A stretch of 64,000 bases of DNA from Bacteroides cutis. GTDB taxonomy: Bacteria; Bacteroidota; Bacteroidia; Bacteroidales; Bacteroidaceae. Numbering within the stretch: position 1 is the stretch's first letter; each line of letters starts with the position of its first letter. The DNA lies in assembly GCF_900241005.1 (NCBI RefSeq), contig NZ_OEST01000001.1, positions 310,001-374,000 of the forward strand, given 5' to 3'. The notes beneath the pieces are model-generated. The model saw nothing but the letters and a program-made list of their open reading frames with translations. It did not search any database and had not been told where the DNA came from. This document shows, one piece after another, positions 33,919 through 43,905 of this stretch. A program made the position numbers and the translations under genes.

Positions 33919-34860
33919 ATGAAAATAACAATGAAAAAAATATTCCTCTTATTATTCGTTGCCTTTCTCAGTAATCTGGCAACGGCACAAATCAGCGATT
34001 ATTCCATCTTTGACAAGAAATTCAATTTCTATGTCGCCAACGATTTGGGGCGTAACGGTTATTACGACCAGAAGCCAATTGCAGAACTTATGGGTGTGAT
34101 GGGAGAAGGAGTAGGACCTGAGTTTGTACTGGCCACCGGTGATGTACATCATTTTGAAGGCGTACGCAGTGTAAACGATCCGCTTTGGATGACAAACTTT
34201 GAACTAATCTACAGCCATCCCGAACTGATGATCGACTGGTTTCCCGTATTGGGCAACCATGAGTATCGCGGTAACACACAAGCCGTATTAGACTATACCC
34301 ATGTCAGCCGCCGCTGGACCATGCCCGCCCGTTATTACACCAAGACTTTTGAAGATAAAGGCACTACCCTCCGCGTGGTGTGGATAGATACCGCTCCTAT
34401 GATCGATAAATACCGGAACGAAAACAGAACTTACCCTGATGCCTGTAAGCAAGACTATGAAAAACAGCTCGTATGGATAGATTCTGTACTCACTACCGCA
34501 AAAGAAGACTGGGTAATCGTTGCCGGACACCATCCCATCTATGCTGAAACGCCAAAAGATGAAAGCGAACGCATGGATCTGCAAACCCGTCTTGACCCGA
34601 TCTTGCGTAAACATAAAGTAGACATGTATATCTGCGGACATATTCACAACTTTCAGCATGTTCGTATAGCGGGTAGTAACATTGATTATATCACCAACTC
34701 TTCCGCTTCACTCAGCCGCAAAGTAAAGCCAATCGAAGGAACGGTATTCTGCAGTCCCCAACCGGGTTTCTCCATCGTATCAGCTAATAAAAATGCCCTG
34801 GAACTGCGTATGATTGACAAGAAAGGAAACGTGTTGCACACGGTGACCAGAAACAAATAA
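33919..34860 (+). CDS. Secreted calcineurin-like (purple acid phosphatase type) metallophosphatase
   Basis: This protein has 313 residues (309 if translation starts at the second ATG, 33931, MKKIFLLLFVAFLSNLATA, the better signal peptide). The metallophosphoesterase motifs are present in order: the start of the fold at FYVANDLGRNG, GDVHHFEG, GNHEYRG, VAGHHPIY and CGHIHNFQHV. Asn, His and Asp metal ligands are all visible. The family releases phosphate from organic esters. It is secreted to the periplasm or beyond and is co-transcribed with the TonB receptor, 11 nt upstream. Confidence 0.92.
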   Translation: MKITMKKIFLLLFVAFLSNLATAQISDYSIFDKKFNFYVANDLGRNGYYDQKPIAELMGVMGEGVGPEFVLATGDVHHFEGVRSVNDPLWMTNFELIYSHPELMIDWFPVLGNHEYRGNTQAVLDYTHVSRRWTMPARYYTKTFEDKGTTLRVVWIDTAPMIDKYRNENRTYPDACKQDYEKQLVWIDSVLTTAKEDWVIVAGHHPIYAETPKDESERMDLQTRLDPILRKHKVDMYICGHIHNFQHVRIAGSNIDYITNSSASLSRKVKPIEGTVFCSPQPGFSIVSANKNALELRMIDKKGNVLHTVTRNK

Positions 34861-34884
34861 TTGGCACAACTCATATTCTTAATA

Positions 34885-34912
34885 GAGCCGGCTCCCCTCA
34901 ACAGTCCGGCTC
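34885..34912. terminator. Hairpin between convergent phosphatase and MscS genes
   Basis: gagccgg (34885-34891) pairs with ccggctc (34906-34912), and the stem overlaps the mscS stop. Run of T after it on the plus strand is acttctttt. It probably ends both transcripts. Confidence 0.55.
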
Positions 34913-36716
34913 ACTTCTTTTCCCGCCAATCATCTTTCGGAATTGTCGTCTCGCTCCCGTCACGTGTCGCCATGTAGTGGGGTGACATAATCTCTACACC
35001 CGCTTCATTGAATCTATCCTGAATATTCTGGTGCAGATCTGAATAAACCTGCGCCAAACGGTTGGCATCTTTGATATAGGCATTTACCTGATAAACAGGA
35101 TACCAGTCGCTGAGAGAGGTTTCCAATACAAAAGGACGAGGATCGTCTATTACACCAGGGGTATTCAATGCCGCATCTATCAATAACTGATGTACTTGCC
35201 GCCAGGGAACATCATAGCCGATGGTTACTTCGGAATGGATAATCAAACCGTATTCACGTGCAGAAGCACTATAGTTCACGGTATGGGAAGACATGATAAA
35301 AGAGTTGGGGATAGTCACTACCTCATTCTTCGGAGTACGAATACGGGTGACGAGCGGAGTTTTCTCAATAACGTTGCCCGTAGTGTCGTTCAGCTGGATA
35401 CGGTCACCCAATTTGAAAGGCCGCATATAAGTGATGACTAAACCCGCTATGATATTGCCGATAACCGTACTGGAGCCAAGCGAAACAATCAAACCTACAA
35501 AGACAGATATACCCTGGAATACGCCCGATTTAGACCCCGGTAAGTAAGGATATATCATCGCAATCATAAATGCGTAAAGTAAAAAGCGGACAATGTGAAA
35601 AGTCGGTATTGCCCAATCAGGATAAAATCCGCGTATCTTCAAGCGTTCAGACTGAACTTCGTTCGCCAGATAACGCACCAATCGAACCAGATATTTGACG
35701 GCATACCATATCACAAAAATGGTAAACAAATTGGGGATATAGTCTACTACTCCAAGAAAAATACCTTTTATCGGATCCCAAATGTAAGAAAACAGTTTAA
35801 AAGCGAGGTTCTTGGTCTGCGGAAAAATTGAGAAAAGCAGGGGAACCGTGAGCAATAACTGAAGCAACATGAATACATATCGCAAGAGGTTGGCAAAAAA
35901 AACAAGAAGATTTACCTGTTTCTGTGTATCCAGCAGTTCGTAATCTTGAATGGAAACAGGCTTCAGTTTCGTATCCTTCAGCTTCTGTATACGCACTTTC
36001 AGTTTCCTGAACAACCAATTGGTGAACCGGAACAAAAGATATTGTCCCACAAGTACAAGAATAAAGTAGAGGATACGTTTTCCCAGTTGCCAGAAACTAT
36101 GTTCTTCTTTCATCGCCTTGAGCTTATGTACAATGACTTTCCGGTTATTCGCCGCCAACTGTTCACGAGTACAATTCTCCCACAATGCATCCTGATCAAT
36201 GAAAGACACGATAACTTTATCACCATACATCAAATCTGTAACGATATCAGTGCTTTCGATATGTAATGAATCCGGACGTAAGCCGAAACGTCTCCCCAAC
36301 TCCGTTATAGCAATAGAATCCATCTCAGCACGTTGCCGGGGAGTATGTCCACCGCGCTTGGCATAAAGATAGAACAAGGTATCGCCTTCTACGACCACAG
36401 GTACACCGGAAGTAACTGCCCGTAACGAATCAATACGTTTTCGCTGTTGTACCTGTCTCGCCGAATCAGCAGCAAAACTCGCCAACTTCAACTGTTCCAT
36501 TTCCATTCGAAGGTTTGCTTCATTCAACCGTGCCATTTCCAATTCCTGTTTCATTATGGCCAATTGCCGTACCGAATCGGAATCGGCCTTCACTGGCCGA
36601 AGAGCCTGCAAACTATCGCTTTCTAAAGCATGAAGCACCTTTTCTACCAGTTGGGCGGAAACTCCATTTGTTGTAAATAATAGCAACAGCAGACATAAAA
36701 AACGAAATCCTCTCAT
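34911..36716 (-). CDS. MscS-family mechanosensitive channel with long periplasmic region
   Basis: This inner-membrane protein has 601 residues. After a signal peptide (MRGFRFLCLLLLLFTTNGVS) comes a helical, charged periplasmic domain (about 25-200, including the coiled-coil-like EMARLNEANLRMEMEQLKLA). At least four membrane helices follow. The channel core GSSTVIGNIIAGLVITYMRP contains the pore-lining helix, and the beta domain LGDRIQLNDTTGNVIEKTPL with IPNSFIMS completes the MscS fold. It should release solutes on sudden osmotic downshift. It is transcribed alone, divergent from the exchanger gene. Confidence 0.92.
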   Translation of the reverse strand: MRGFRFLCLLLLLFTTNGVSAQLVEKVLHALESDSLQALRPVKADSDSVRQLAIMKQELEMARLNEANLRMEMEQLKLASFAADSARQVQQRKRIDSLRAVTSGVPVVVEGDTLFYLYAKRGGHTPRQRAEMDSIAITELGRRFGLRPDSLHIESTDIVTDLMYGDKVIVSFIDQDALWENCTREQLAANNRKVIVHKLKAMKEEHSFWQLGKRILYFILVLVGQYLLFRFTNWLFRKLKVRIQKLKDTKLKPVSIQDYELLDTQKQVNLLVFFANLLRYVFMLLQLLLTVPLLFSIFPQTKNLAFKLFSYIWDPIKGIFLGVVDYIPNLFTIFVIWYAVKYLVRLVRYLANEVQSERLKIRGFYPDWAIPTFHIVRFLLYAFMIAMIYPYLPGSKSGVFQGISVFVGLIVSLGSSTVIGNIIAGLVITYMRPFKLGDRIQLNDTTGNVIEKTPLVTRIRTPKNEVVTIPNSFIMSSHTVNYSASAREYGLIIHSEVTIGYDVPWRQVHQLLIDAALNTPGVIDDPRPFVLETSLSDWYPVYQVNAYIKDANRLAQVYSDLHQNIQDRFNEAGVEIMSPHYMATRDGSETTIPKDDWREKK

Positions 36717-36813
36717 ATCTTTATTTCTTCATTAATTGTTTATTTGAGAAAGCTTTTTCTTAATAAGCGTTCAAACATACTGAATGTTTTCGATATTTCA
36801 TAAAAGGTTTCAT

Positions 36814-36821
36814 TATCTTTG
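36814..36821 (+). promoter_or_regulatory. Promoter -7 box for the exchanger gene
   Basis: TATCTTTG lies 18 nt before the ATG at 36840. The -33 is not clear. An upstream TTG start at 36819 falls inside this box and is therefore rejected. Confidence 0.5.
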
Positions 36822-36839
36822 TCCCCAAACAAAAAATCC

Positions 36840-37802
36840 ATGAATATAATACTACTTATCGGAGGACTCCTCCTCATACTATTAGGCGCCAACGGGCTGA
36901 CAGATGGAGCTGCATCCGTTGCCAAACGTTTTCGTATTCCCGGTATCGTTATCGGTTTGACAATTGTCGCTTTTGGAACTTCAGCACCGGAGTTGACGGT
37001 CAGTGTATCGTCTGCGTTGAAGGGAAGTGCAGATATCTCCATCGGTAATGTGGTGGGAAGCAATATTTTCAATACACTAATGATTGTAGGTTGCACGGCG
37101 CTTTTTGCACCGATTGTCATTACCAAGGATACATTGCAAAAGGAAATTCCACTCTGTATTCTCTCATCCATCGTTTTGTTGATCTGCGCCAACGATATAT
37201 TTTTAGATGGCAGTAAAGAAAATATACTTAGTACTACCGATGGCTTGCTATTGCTTTGTTTCTTTGCTATCTTTATGAGCTACACTTTTGCCATCGCTTC
37301 ACGTGGTTCGGAAAATGCCGATGGTAATGTGGAGGAAATCAAACAATTTCCGATGTGGAAATCCGCTTTATACATCATAGGTGGACTCGGAGCCTTAATT
37401 ACCGGAGGTAATTTCTTTGTAGACGGTGCAACGGGTATCGCCCGCAGTCTGGGGATCAGCGAATCGGTTATCGGGCTTACACTCGTAGCCGGAGGAACTT
37501 CACTGCCCGAACTCGCCACTTCCATCGTAGCCGCTTTGAAGAAGAACCCGGAAATTGCTATCGGAAACGTTATCGGCAGTAATCTTTTCAATATATTTTT
37601 CGTGTTGGGTTGTAGCGCGTCTATCACGCCATTACGATTGGCAGGTATTTCAAATATGGACTTGTGGGTATTGGCAGGTTCCGGCATCCTGCTTTGGCTG
37701 TTCGGATTATTCTTTGCCAAACGGACAATCACGCGTATTGAAGGTAGTATCATGGTACTATGCTATATCATTTATACAGCCGTATTGATTTATCAATCTT
37801 AG
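36840..37802 (+). CDS. CaCA-family Na+/Ca2+ exchanger
   Basis: This integral membrane protein of 320 residues has two homologous halves. Each carries an alpha repeat: GLTIVAFGTSAPELTVSVSS with GNVVGSNIFN in the first, and GLTLVAGGTSLPELATSIVA with GNVIGSNLFN in the second. These are the ion-binding motifs of the K+-dependent or independent Na+/Ca2+ exchanger (YrbG-type) family. About ten membrane helices can be seen. It should export Ca2+ in exchange for Na+ or H+. It has its own promoter and no obvious partner genes. Confidence 0.92.
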   Translation: MNIILLIGGLLLILLGANGLTDGAASVAKRFRIPGIVIGLTIVAFGTSAPELTVSVSSALKGSADISIGNVVGSNIFNTLMIVGCTALFAPIVITKDTLQKEIPLCILSSIVLLICANDIFLDGSKENILSTTDGLLLLCFFAIFMSYTFAIASRGSENADGNVEEIKQFPMWKSALYIIGGLGALITGGNFFVDGATGIARSLGISESVIGLTLVAGGTSLPELATSIVAALKKNPEIAIGNVIGSNLFNIFFVLGCSASITPLRLAGISNMDLWVLAGSGILLWLFGLFFAKRTITRIEGSIMVLCYIIYTAVLIYQS

Positions 37803-37910
37803 AAAGATACTCTTGAAGAATACAGGTATGACGTCTTTACAATATCGGAAAAATAGACATCAGTAAGATAGTTTTTGAAACCTCAACGCGGTATTTTGAA
37901 GATTATCACG

Positions 37911-37918
37911 TATCTTTG
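37911..37918 (+). promoter_or_regulatory. Promoter -7 box for the GNAT-like gene
   Basis: TATCTTTG lies 15-21 nt before the possible ATGs at 37934 and 37940. It excludes the earlier TTG start at 37916. Confidence 0.45.
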
Positions 37919-37939
37919 CCTACTCAATATAAAATGACT

Positions 37940-39076
37940 ATGGCAATTACAATTAAAAAGGTTTCTACAAAAAAAGAGTTGAAACGGTTTATCCGTTTTA
38001 ACTATAAATTATACAAAAACAATCCATACTCAGTACCCGACCTCTACGACGACATGCTCAATACCTTTAACAAGAAGAAGAATGCCGCCTTTGAGTTCTG
38101 CGAAGCGGATTACTTCCTTGCCTATAGAGATGGTGAAATCGTAGGACGTGTAGCTGCCATCATCAACCGTAAAGCCAATGAAACCTGGAACAAGAAAGAG
38201 GTACGCTTCGGATGGATTGATTTCATTGACGATCCGGAAGTGTCGGAAGCTCTGATACGCAGCGTAGAAGAGTGGGGTAAAGAGCGTGGCATGACGCATA
38301 TACAAGGTCCGCTCGGTTTTACCGACTTTGACGCCGAGGGCATGCTTATAGAAGGCTACGACCAGCTCAGTACAATGGCGACCATTTACAATCATCCCTA
38401 TTATCCCGAACACATGGAACGTATGGGATTTGAGAAGGATGCCGACTGGGTGGAATATAAAATATATATCCCCGAGGCTATTCCCGACAAACATAAACGG
38501 ATTTCAGATCTCATCCAACGCAAATATAATCTTAAAATCAAGAAGTATACTTCCTCCAAAAAGATTGCCCATGACTATGGACAGGCTATTTTCGAACTGA
38601 TGAACGAAGCATATAGCCCACTCTATGGTTACTCTGCCCTAACTCAACGCCAGATCAACCAATACGTAAAGATGTATTTGCCTATCTTGGATCTACGCAT
38701 GGTGACACTTGTGACGGATTCCGAAGACAAACTTGTCGCTGTAGGTATCTCCATGCCTTCCCTGTCGGAAGCTTTACAGAAATCGCATGGCCGTTTGCTA
38801 CCTTTCGGATGGTACTATTTATTAAAGGCCCTGTTCATGAAACGGCGTGCCAAGATGCTGGATTTATTGTTGGTTGCCGTGAAACCGGAATACCAGAACA
38901 AAGGTGTTAACGCTTTGTTGTTTTCCGATCTAATTCCGGTTTATCAGAAATTAGGTTTTATATTTGCAGAAAGCAATCCCGAATTGGAACTGAACGGCAA
39001 AGTACAAGCCCAATGGGAATACTTCAAGACCGAACAGCATAAACGGAGAAGGGCATTCATTAGAGAAATAAGATAA
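37940..39076 (+). CDS. GNAT-fold N-acetyltransferase-like protein (YghO type)
   Basis: This cytoplasmic protein has 378 residues from MAITIKKVSTKKELKRF, and the ATG at 37934 would add two residues. The middle has DGEIVGRVAAIINRKANE and the C-terminal half VAVKPEYQNKGVNALLFSDL, where NKGVNALL resembles the acetyl-CoA pyrophosphate loop of GNAT enzymes. The family is common in Bacteroidetes and its substrate is unknown. It lies before parE and is probably transcribed alone. Confidence 0.75.
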   Translation: MAITIKKVSTKKELKRFIRFNYKLYKNNPYSVPDLYDDMLNTFNKKKNAAFEFCEADYFLAYRDGEIVGRVAAIINRKANETWNKKEVRFGWIDFIDDPEVSEALIRSVEEWGKERGMTHIQGPLGFTDFDAEGMLIEGYDQLSTMATIYNHPYYPEHMERMGFEKDADWVEYKIYIPEAIPDKHKRISDLIQRKYNLKIKKYTSSKKIAHDYGQAIFELMNEAYSPLYGYSALTQRQINQYVKMYLPILDLRMVTLVTDSEDKLVAVGISMPSLSEALQKSHGRLLPFGWYYLLKALFMKRRAKMLDLLLVAVKPEYQNKGVNALLFSDLIPVYQKLGFIFAESNPELELNGKVQAQWEYFKTEQHKRRRAFIREIR

Positions 39077-39154
39077 TCTCTTTTTATATCCGGCTGATAA
39101 TAGCCTAATTTCATATCAATAGTAGGCAACATTCAAATGTATCCGAAAACAATA

Positions 39155-39182
39155 TTGACAAACAAGTAATTACGTATCCTTG
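39155..39182 (+). promoter_or_regulatory. Candidate promoter of the parE operon
   Basis: TTG (39155-39157), a 17-nt spacer and TATCCTTG (39175-39182) resemble the Bacteroides consensus with one change. The ATG is at 39222. Confidence 0.35.
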
Positions 39183-39221
39183 CATTTAAAGAAAAGATAT
39201 CACAATAATTAAGTGTAAAGT

Positions 39222-41096
39222 ATGGAAGAAGAAATCAACGGACTGATACCCGGAAACAATGTAGAATATACGGAAGATAACATTCGTCACTTGGACGATA
39301 TGGAACATATCCGTGTACGCTCGGGTATGTACATCGGTCGTCTGGGTGACGGCTCACAAAACGATGACGGTATCTATGTATTGTTGAAAGAAGTTATGGA
39401 CAACAGCATCGATGAATTCAAAATGGGTGCCGGTAAACGTATCGAAGTCAACATAGAAGATAACCTTCGCGTGAGCGTACGCGACTACGGACGAGGTATT
39501 CCGCAAGGAAAGTTAGTTGAGGCAGTCAGTAAGTTGAATACCGGTGGTAAATACGACAGCAAGGCCTTCAAGAAAAGTGTCGGACTGAATGGTGTAGGTA
39601 TCAAAGCTGTAAATGCCCTTAGCAGCCGTTTTGAAGTACGTAGCTACCGCGACGGTAAAGTGCGTACGGCTATTTTCGAAAAAGGCGTACTGATAAATGA
39701 CGTAACAGAAAATACCCTGGAAGAAAATGGAACTTATATCTTCTTTGAAGCAGACAATACACTTTTCCTGAATTATTCTTATCAGAATACATTTGTAGAA
39801 ACCCTACTACGTAATTATACCTACCTGAATACAGGACTTGCCATCATCTACAACGGCCAGCGGATTTTGTCACGCCACGGATTGGAAGATTTGTTGAAAG
39901 ACAATATGACAGCCGAAGGCTTATACGATATCATTCACTTGAAAGGCGAGGATATCGAAATAGCATTTACACATACCAATCAATACGGTGAAGAATATTA
40001 TTCTTTCGTAAACGGCCAGCATACCACTCAAGGAGGTACTCACCAAAGTGCATTGAAGGAACATATCGCCCGGACAATCAAAGAGTTTTATAACAAGAAC
40101 CAGGATTATGCCGATATTCGTAACGGTATTGTTGCCGCCATCGCCATCAATGTAGAAGAGCCCCAATTTGAAGGACAAACCAAGACCAAACTAGGTTCTC
40201 CTTCAATGGAACCGGGTGGCGTAAGTATCAATAAATATGTAGGTGACTTCATTAAAACGGAAGTGGATAATTATCTCCACAAAAACCCGTTGGTGGCAGA
40301 AGTCATGCTACAAAAGATACAAGATTCCGAGAAAGAGCGTAAAGCAATAGCCGGTGTAACCAAATTGGCTCGTGAACGTGCCAAGAAGGCCAATCTGCAT
40401 AACCGCAAGTTGCGTGACTGCCGTTTCCACCTGAGTGACGGAAAAGGTAAAGACCAGGAAACAGAATCGTGTATCTTCATCACCGAGGGCGACTCTGCCA
40501 GCGGTTCTATCACCAAAAGCCGGGACGTAAACACACAAGCCGTATTCAGTTTGCGCGGTAAACCGCTCAATTCTTACGGACTGACTAAAAAGGTGGTTTA
40601 CGAGAACGAGGAATTCAACCTCTTGCAAGCTGCCCTGAATATTGAAGACGGTATCGAAGGATTACGCTACAACAAAGTGATAGTGGCTACCGATGCCGAT
40701 GTGGATGGTATGCATATCCGCCTGCTGATTATTACGTTCTTCTTGCAATTCTTCCCCGATTTGATCAAGAAAGGGCATGTTTACATTCTTCAAACTCCGT
40801 TATTCCGTGTACGCAATAAGAAAAAGACCAATTATTGCTATACGGAAGACGAGCGTCTGAAATCCATCGAGGAACTGGGTCCCAATCCGGAAATTACCCG
40901 GTTTAAGGGTTTGGGAGAGATATCACCGGATGAATTCAAACATTTTATCGGTAAAGATATGCGTTTGGAACAAGTATCTCTGCGCAAAACAGACTTAGTA
41001 AAAGAGTTATTGGAATTCTATATGGGTAAAAACACAATGGAACGACAAAACTTTATTATCAACAACTTGGTTATAGAAGAAGATTTAGCATCATGA
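39222..41096 (+). CDS. parE: DNA topoisomerase IV subunit B (type IIA, ParE/GyrB)
   Basis: This 624-residue ATPase subunit decatenates chromosomes together with ParC. The GHKL ATP site is seen in [26 protein letters not shown] and [18 protein letters not shown]. The transducer follows, and the TOPRIM domain has [14 protein letters not shown] and [12 protein letters not shown]. The C-terminus is short, as in ParE and GyrB without inserts. I call it ParE rather than GyrB from this size and context. parC is not in the window. It overlaps coaD by 4 nt (ATGA at 41093-41096). Confidence 0.88.
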   Translation: MEEEINGLIPGNNVEYTEDNIRHLDDMEHIRVRSGMYIGRLGDGSQNDDGIYVLLKEVMDNSIDEFKMGAGKRIEVNIEDNLRVSVRDYGRGIPQGKLVEAVSKLNTGGKYDSKAFKKSVGLNGVGIKAVNALSSRFEVRSYRDGKVRTAIFEKGVLINDVTENTLEENGTYIFFEADNTLFLNYSYQNTFVETLLRNYTYLNTGLAIIYNGQRILSRHGLEDLLKDNMTAEGLYDIIHLKGEDIEIAFTHTNQYGEEYYSFVNGQHTTQGGTHQSALKEHIARTIKEFYNKNQDYADIRNGIVAAIAINVEEPQFEGQTKTKLGSPSMEPGGVSINKYVGDFIKTEVDNYLHKNPLVAEVMLQKIQDSEKERKAIAGVTKLARERAKKANLHNRKLRDCRFHLSDGKGKDQETESCIFITEGDSASGSITKSRDVNTQAVFSLRGKPLNSYGLTKKVVYENEEFNLLQAALNIEDGIEGLRYNKVIVATDADVDGMHIRLLIITFFLQFFPDLIKKGHVYILQTPLFRVRNKKKTNYCYTEDERLKSIEELGPNPEITRFKGLGEISPDEFKHFIGKDMRLEQVSLRKTDLVKELLEFYMGKNTMERQNFIINNLVIEEDLAS

Positions 41097-41545
41097 GAAG
41101 AGCAATCTTTCCGGGAACATTCGACCCGTTTACTATCGGACATTCTTCGGTAGTAAGCCGTGCGCTGACTTTTATAGACGAAATAGTCATAGGAATCGGT
41201 ATCAACGAAAATAAAAACACCTACTTCCCTATCGAGAAGCGCGAAGAAATGATACGGAACTATTACCGGAATGAACCACGTATCAAAGTACAATCATACA
41301 ATTGCCTGACTATCGACTTTGCCAAACAGGTAGATGCCAATCTGATTGTGCGAGGTATCCGTACCGTAAAAGATTTTGAGTACGAAGAAACTATTGCAGA
41401 TATCAACCGCAAATTGACAGGCATTGAAACTATTCTGCTCTTTACGGAACCTGAATTGACTTGTATCAGCTCGACCACCGTACGTGAATTGTTACAATAT
41501 GGAAAAGATATAAGTATGTTCATTCCAAAAGGAATGGAAATATAA
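41093..41545 (+). CDS. coaD: Phosphopantetheine adenylyltransferase
   Basis: This enzyme of 150 residues makes dephospho-CoA from 4'-phosphopantetheine and ATP, the penultimate step of CoA synthesis. The nucleotidyl-transferase signature [10 protein letters not shown] is at 8-17, the central [12 protein letters not shown] at about 87-98, and the second ATP motif ISSTTVREL near the C-terminus. Length is normal. Its start overlaps the parE stop as ATGA, so translation is probably coupled. A protease gene follows 16 nt downstream. Confidence 0.96.
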   Translation: MRRAIFPGTFDPFTIGHSSVVSRALTFIDEIVIGIGINENKNTYFPIEKREEMIRNYYRNEPRIKVQSYNCLTIDFAKQVDANLIVRGIRTVKDFEYEETIADINRKLTGIETILLFTEPELTCISSTTVRELLQYGKDISMFIPKGMEI

Positions 41546-41561
41546 TATAAAGAAACAAGAT

Positions 41562-43181
41562 ATGAGAAAAATTTTATTCATTATTATATGTATGTGCGCT
41601 GTGACAGCGCAGGCACAAAAACTAAATAACGAAGCTATTCGTAAACTACAAATGGCAGAATTTGCTATCGCTAATCTTTATGTAGATTCCGTAGATGAAA
41701 ACAAGCTGGTAGAAGAAGCCATCATCAAAATGCTGGCACAACTCGACCCGCATTCCACCTACAACGATGCTGAAGAAGTGAAAAAGATGAACGAACCGTT
41801 GCAAGGCAATTTTGAAGGTATCGGCATACAGTTCCAAATGATAGAAGATACTCTGCTCGTAGTGCAACCCGTCAGCAACGGACCTTCTGAAAAAGTAGGT
41901 ATCCTTGCCGGCGACCGTATTGTAGCAGTCAACGACTCTGCCATTGCCGGGGTAAAGATGAGTACTGAAGATATTATGAGCCGCCTGCGCGGGCCAAAAA
42001 ATTCGGAAGTTAAACTGACTGTTGTGCGCCGTGGTGTAAACGAAACGCTCTATTTCACCGTGAAACGGGATAAAATTCCTATCTTGAGTTTGGATGCGGC
42101 CTATATGATACAACCTAAAACAGGATATATCCGCATCAACCGTTTTGCAGCGACAACTGCCGAAGAATTTACCCAGGCTCTTAAAGAGTTGCAGAAAAAA
42201 GGGATGAAGGACTTGATACTCGACCTACAAGGTAACGGTGGAGGTTATTTGAATGCCGCCATCGATCTTGCCAATGAGTTCTTGCAACAAAAAGACCTTA
42301 TTGTATATACTGAAGGGAGAACTTCCCGCCGGAGCAACTTTTATTCCAAAGGTAACGGTAACTTTAAAAACGGACGTCTCATTGTGCTGGTAGATGAATA
42401 TTCTGCATCAGCCAGCGAGATTGTGACCGGTGCTATTCAAGACTGGGACAGAGGAGTGGTGGTAGGCCGCCGTACATTTGGTAAAGGATTGGTACAACGT
42501 CCTATTGATTTGCCGGACGGCTCGATGATACGTCTCACCATTGCCCGTTATTATACTCCTTCCGGACGTTGTATACAGAAACCATACGACAAGACTGCCA
42601 AATTGGATGGCGGCAGATCGGGAGGAGAAGAAAATCTGGAGAAATATAATCAGGAGTTGATAGATCGTTTTAATCACGGCGAACTGATGCATGCCGACAG
42701 TATCCACTTCCCGGACTCACTAAAATATCAAACTAAGAAACTTGCCCGTACTGTATATGGCGGAGGAGGTATCATGCCAGACTTCTTTGTCCCGATTGAT
42801 ACGACTCAATATACCGATTACCACCGTAATCTGGTAGCTAAAGGTGTAGTTATCAAAACTACCATGAAATTCATAGAGAACCACCGGAAAGAATTGAAGA
42901 ACAAATACAAGAAGTTCGATACCTTCAATGAGAAGTTTGAAATTGGTGATGAAATTCTGAATGACATGCTTGCCACAGCCGAGAAAGAGAAAATAGAGTT
43001 CAATGAAGAACAATATAAAAAATCCCTGCCACTGATAAAGACTCAGCTGAAAGCCTTGATAGCCCGTGATTTATGGGATATGAACGAATATTTTCAAGTT
43101 ATGAATACTACGAATAACAGTGTAAAACAGGCCTTAAAGGTATTGAACGAGGGAACCTATGAGAAGATGGTAAAAAGATAA
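41562..43181 (+). CDS. C-terminal processing peptidase, S41 family, with PDZ domain
   Basis: This 539-residue protease has a signal peptide (MRKILFIIICMCAVTAQAQ), so it acts in the periplasm. The PDZ domain is at about 85-165 (GIGIQFQMIEDTLLVVQPVS), followed by the S41 catalytic core. S283 lies in YSASASEIVTGAIQDW and K308 in RRTFGKGLVQRP, which together form the Ser-Lys dyad of tail-specific proteases. It should trim or degrade proteins from their C-termini. It is the third gene after parE and coaD and lies 16 nt behind coaD. Confidence 0.93.
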   Translation: MRKILFIIICMCAVTAQAQKLNNEAIRKLQMAEFAIANLYVDSVDENKLVEEAIIKMLAQLDPHSTYNDAEEVKKMNEPLQGNFEGIGIQFQMIEDTLLVVQPVSNGPSEKVGILAGDRIVAVNDSAIAGVKMSTEDIMSRLRGPKNSEVKLTVVRRGVNETLYFTVKRDKIPILSLDAAYMIQPKTGYIRINRFAATTAEEFTQALKELQKKGMKDLILDLQGNGGGYLNAAIDLANEFLQQKDLIVYTEGRTSRRSNFYSKGNGNFKNGRLIVLVDEYSASASEIVTGAIQDWDRGVVVGRRTFGKGLVQRPIDLPDGSMIRLTIARYYTPSGRCIQKPYDKTAKLDGGRSGGEENLEKYNQELIDRFNHGELMHADSIHFPDSLKYQTKKLARTVYGGGGIMPDFFVPIDTTQYTDYHRNLVAKGVVIKTTMKFIENHRKELKNKYKKFDTFNEKFEIGDEILNDMLATAEKEKIEFNEEQYKKSLPLIKTQLKALIARDLWDMNEYFQVMNTTNNSVKQALKVLNEGTYEKMVKR

Positions 43182-43189
43182 GCTTTTTC

Positions 43190-43792
43190 TCACTTTCCGA
43201 ACAGCCACCTATTCAGATATTTATTAACAAAAACATTTACTATGGCGCAACCGGCACCTATAGCCGCACCTGCCAATACATCCGAAGGGTAATGAACCCC
43301 TTCGTTCATTCGTGATACTCCAACCGAACAAGCCCACAAAGCGGAGGGTGCTATGACATACCATTTCGGATACTTTATGCATAAAGAAGTAGCAAAGGCA
43401 AAAGCCGTTGCCGTATGACTTGACGGAAACGAAGGGCTACTTTCATAACTATAGGGGTGCACCCTGTCAGGGAAAGCGTCATATGGACGTTCGCGGTCAA
43501 TCAGATATTTCATACCGTAGGTCACAACAAATGCACCGGCAACACTCGTTCCAACATAAACAGCATCTTTCAACAACTCCTTATCTTTCTTTGCCCAAGC
43601 AGTCAGAGCCATGGCGACTGGAACCCCTATTACGACGTATGGTTCGGAACGTGAAATAAATTTATTATAATTACGGACAAACTTATTGTCCCAACTATTG
43701 ACTTTATGCAACGTATTAATATCCCAATTTTGCGAAAAGAGATTTGATACAACAACAAAAGCAAAAAATACAAAAAAAACAGATTGTTTCAT
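43190..43792 (-). CDS. PAP2-family phosphatase
   Basis: This membrane or periplasmic protein of 200 residues starts with a signal-like helix (MKQSVFFVFFAFVVVSNLFS). The three PAP2 motifs are present: KYLIDRERPYD, PSFPSSHTA and SRMNEGVHYPSDVLAG, with the catalytic His in the second and third. Such enzymes remove phosphate from lipid phosphates such as undecaprenyl pyrophosphate or lipid A. The substrate is unknown. It is convergent with the protease gene, 8 nt between stops, and divergent from the AraC gene. Confidence 0.9.
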   Translation of the reverse strand: MKQSVFFVFFAFVVVSNLFSQNWDINTLHKVNSWDNKFVRNYNKFISRSEPYVVIGVPVAMALTAWAKKDKELLKDAVYVGTSVAGAFVVTYGMKYLIDRERPYDAFPDRVHPYSYESSPSFPSSHTATAFAFATSLCIKYPKWYVIAPSALWACSVGVSRMNEGVHYPSDVLAGAAIGAGCAIVNVFVNKYLNRWLFGK

Positions 43793-43815
43793 GAAGTGAG
43801 CCTATTAGTTTGCTG

Positions 43816-43864
43816 CAAAGATAGCCCAAATAGTTAGAGTTTTCACAAAATTATTCTATCTTTG
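43816..43864. promoter_or_regulatory. Divergent promoters of the PAP2 and AraC genes
   Basis: On the minus strand TATCTTTG is at 43816-43823, toward the PAP2 gene. On the plus strand TATCTTTG is at 43857-43864, toward the AraC gene (ATG 43906). Both are full -7 boxes, 33 nt apart, in a 113-bp gap. Confidence 0.55.
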
Positions 43865-43905
43865 TTGCCACATTTTACATATTAATACAATTCAGTAGCT
43901 CATTC

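Noticed and set aside
36740..37192. 150-residue minus-strand frame opposite the exchanger
   Set aside because: Antisense shadow of the alpha-repeat coding region.
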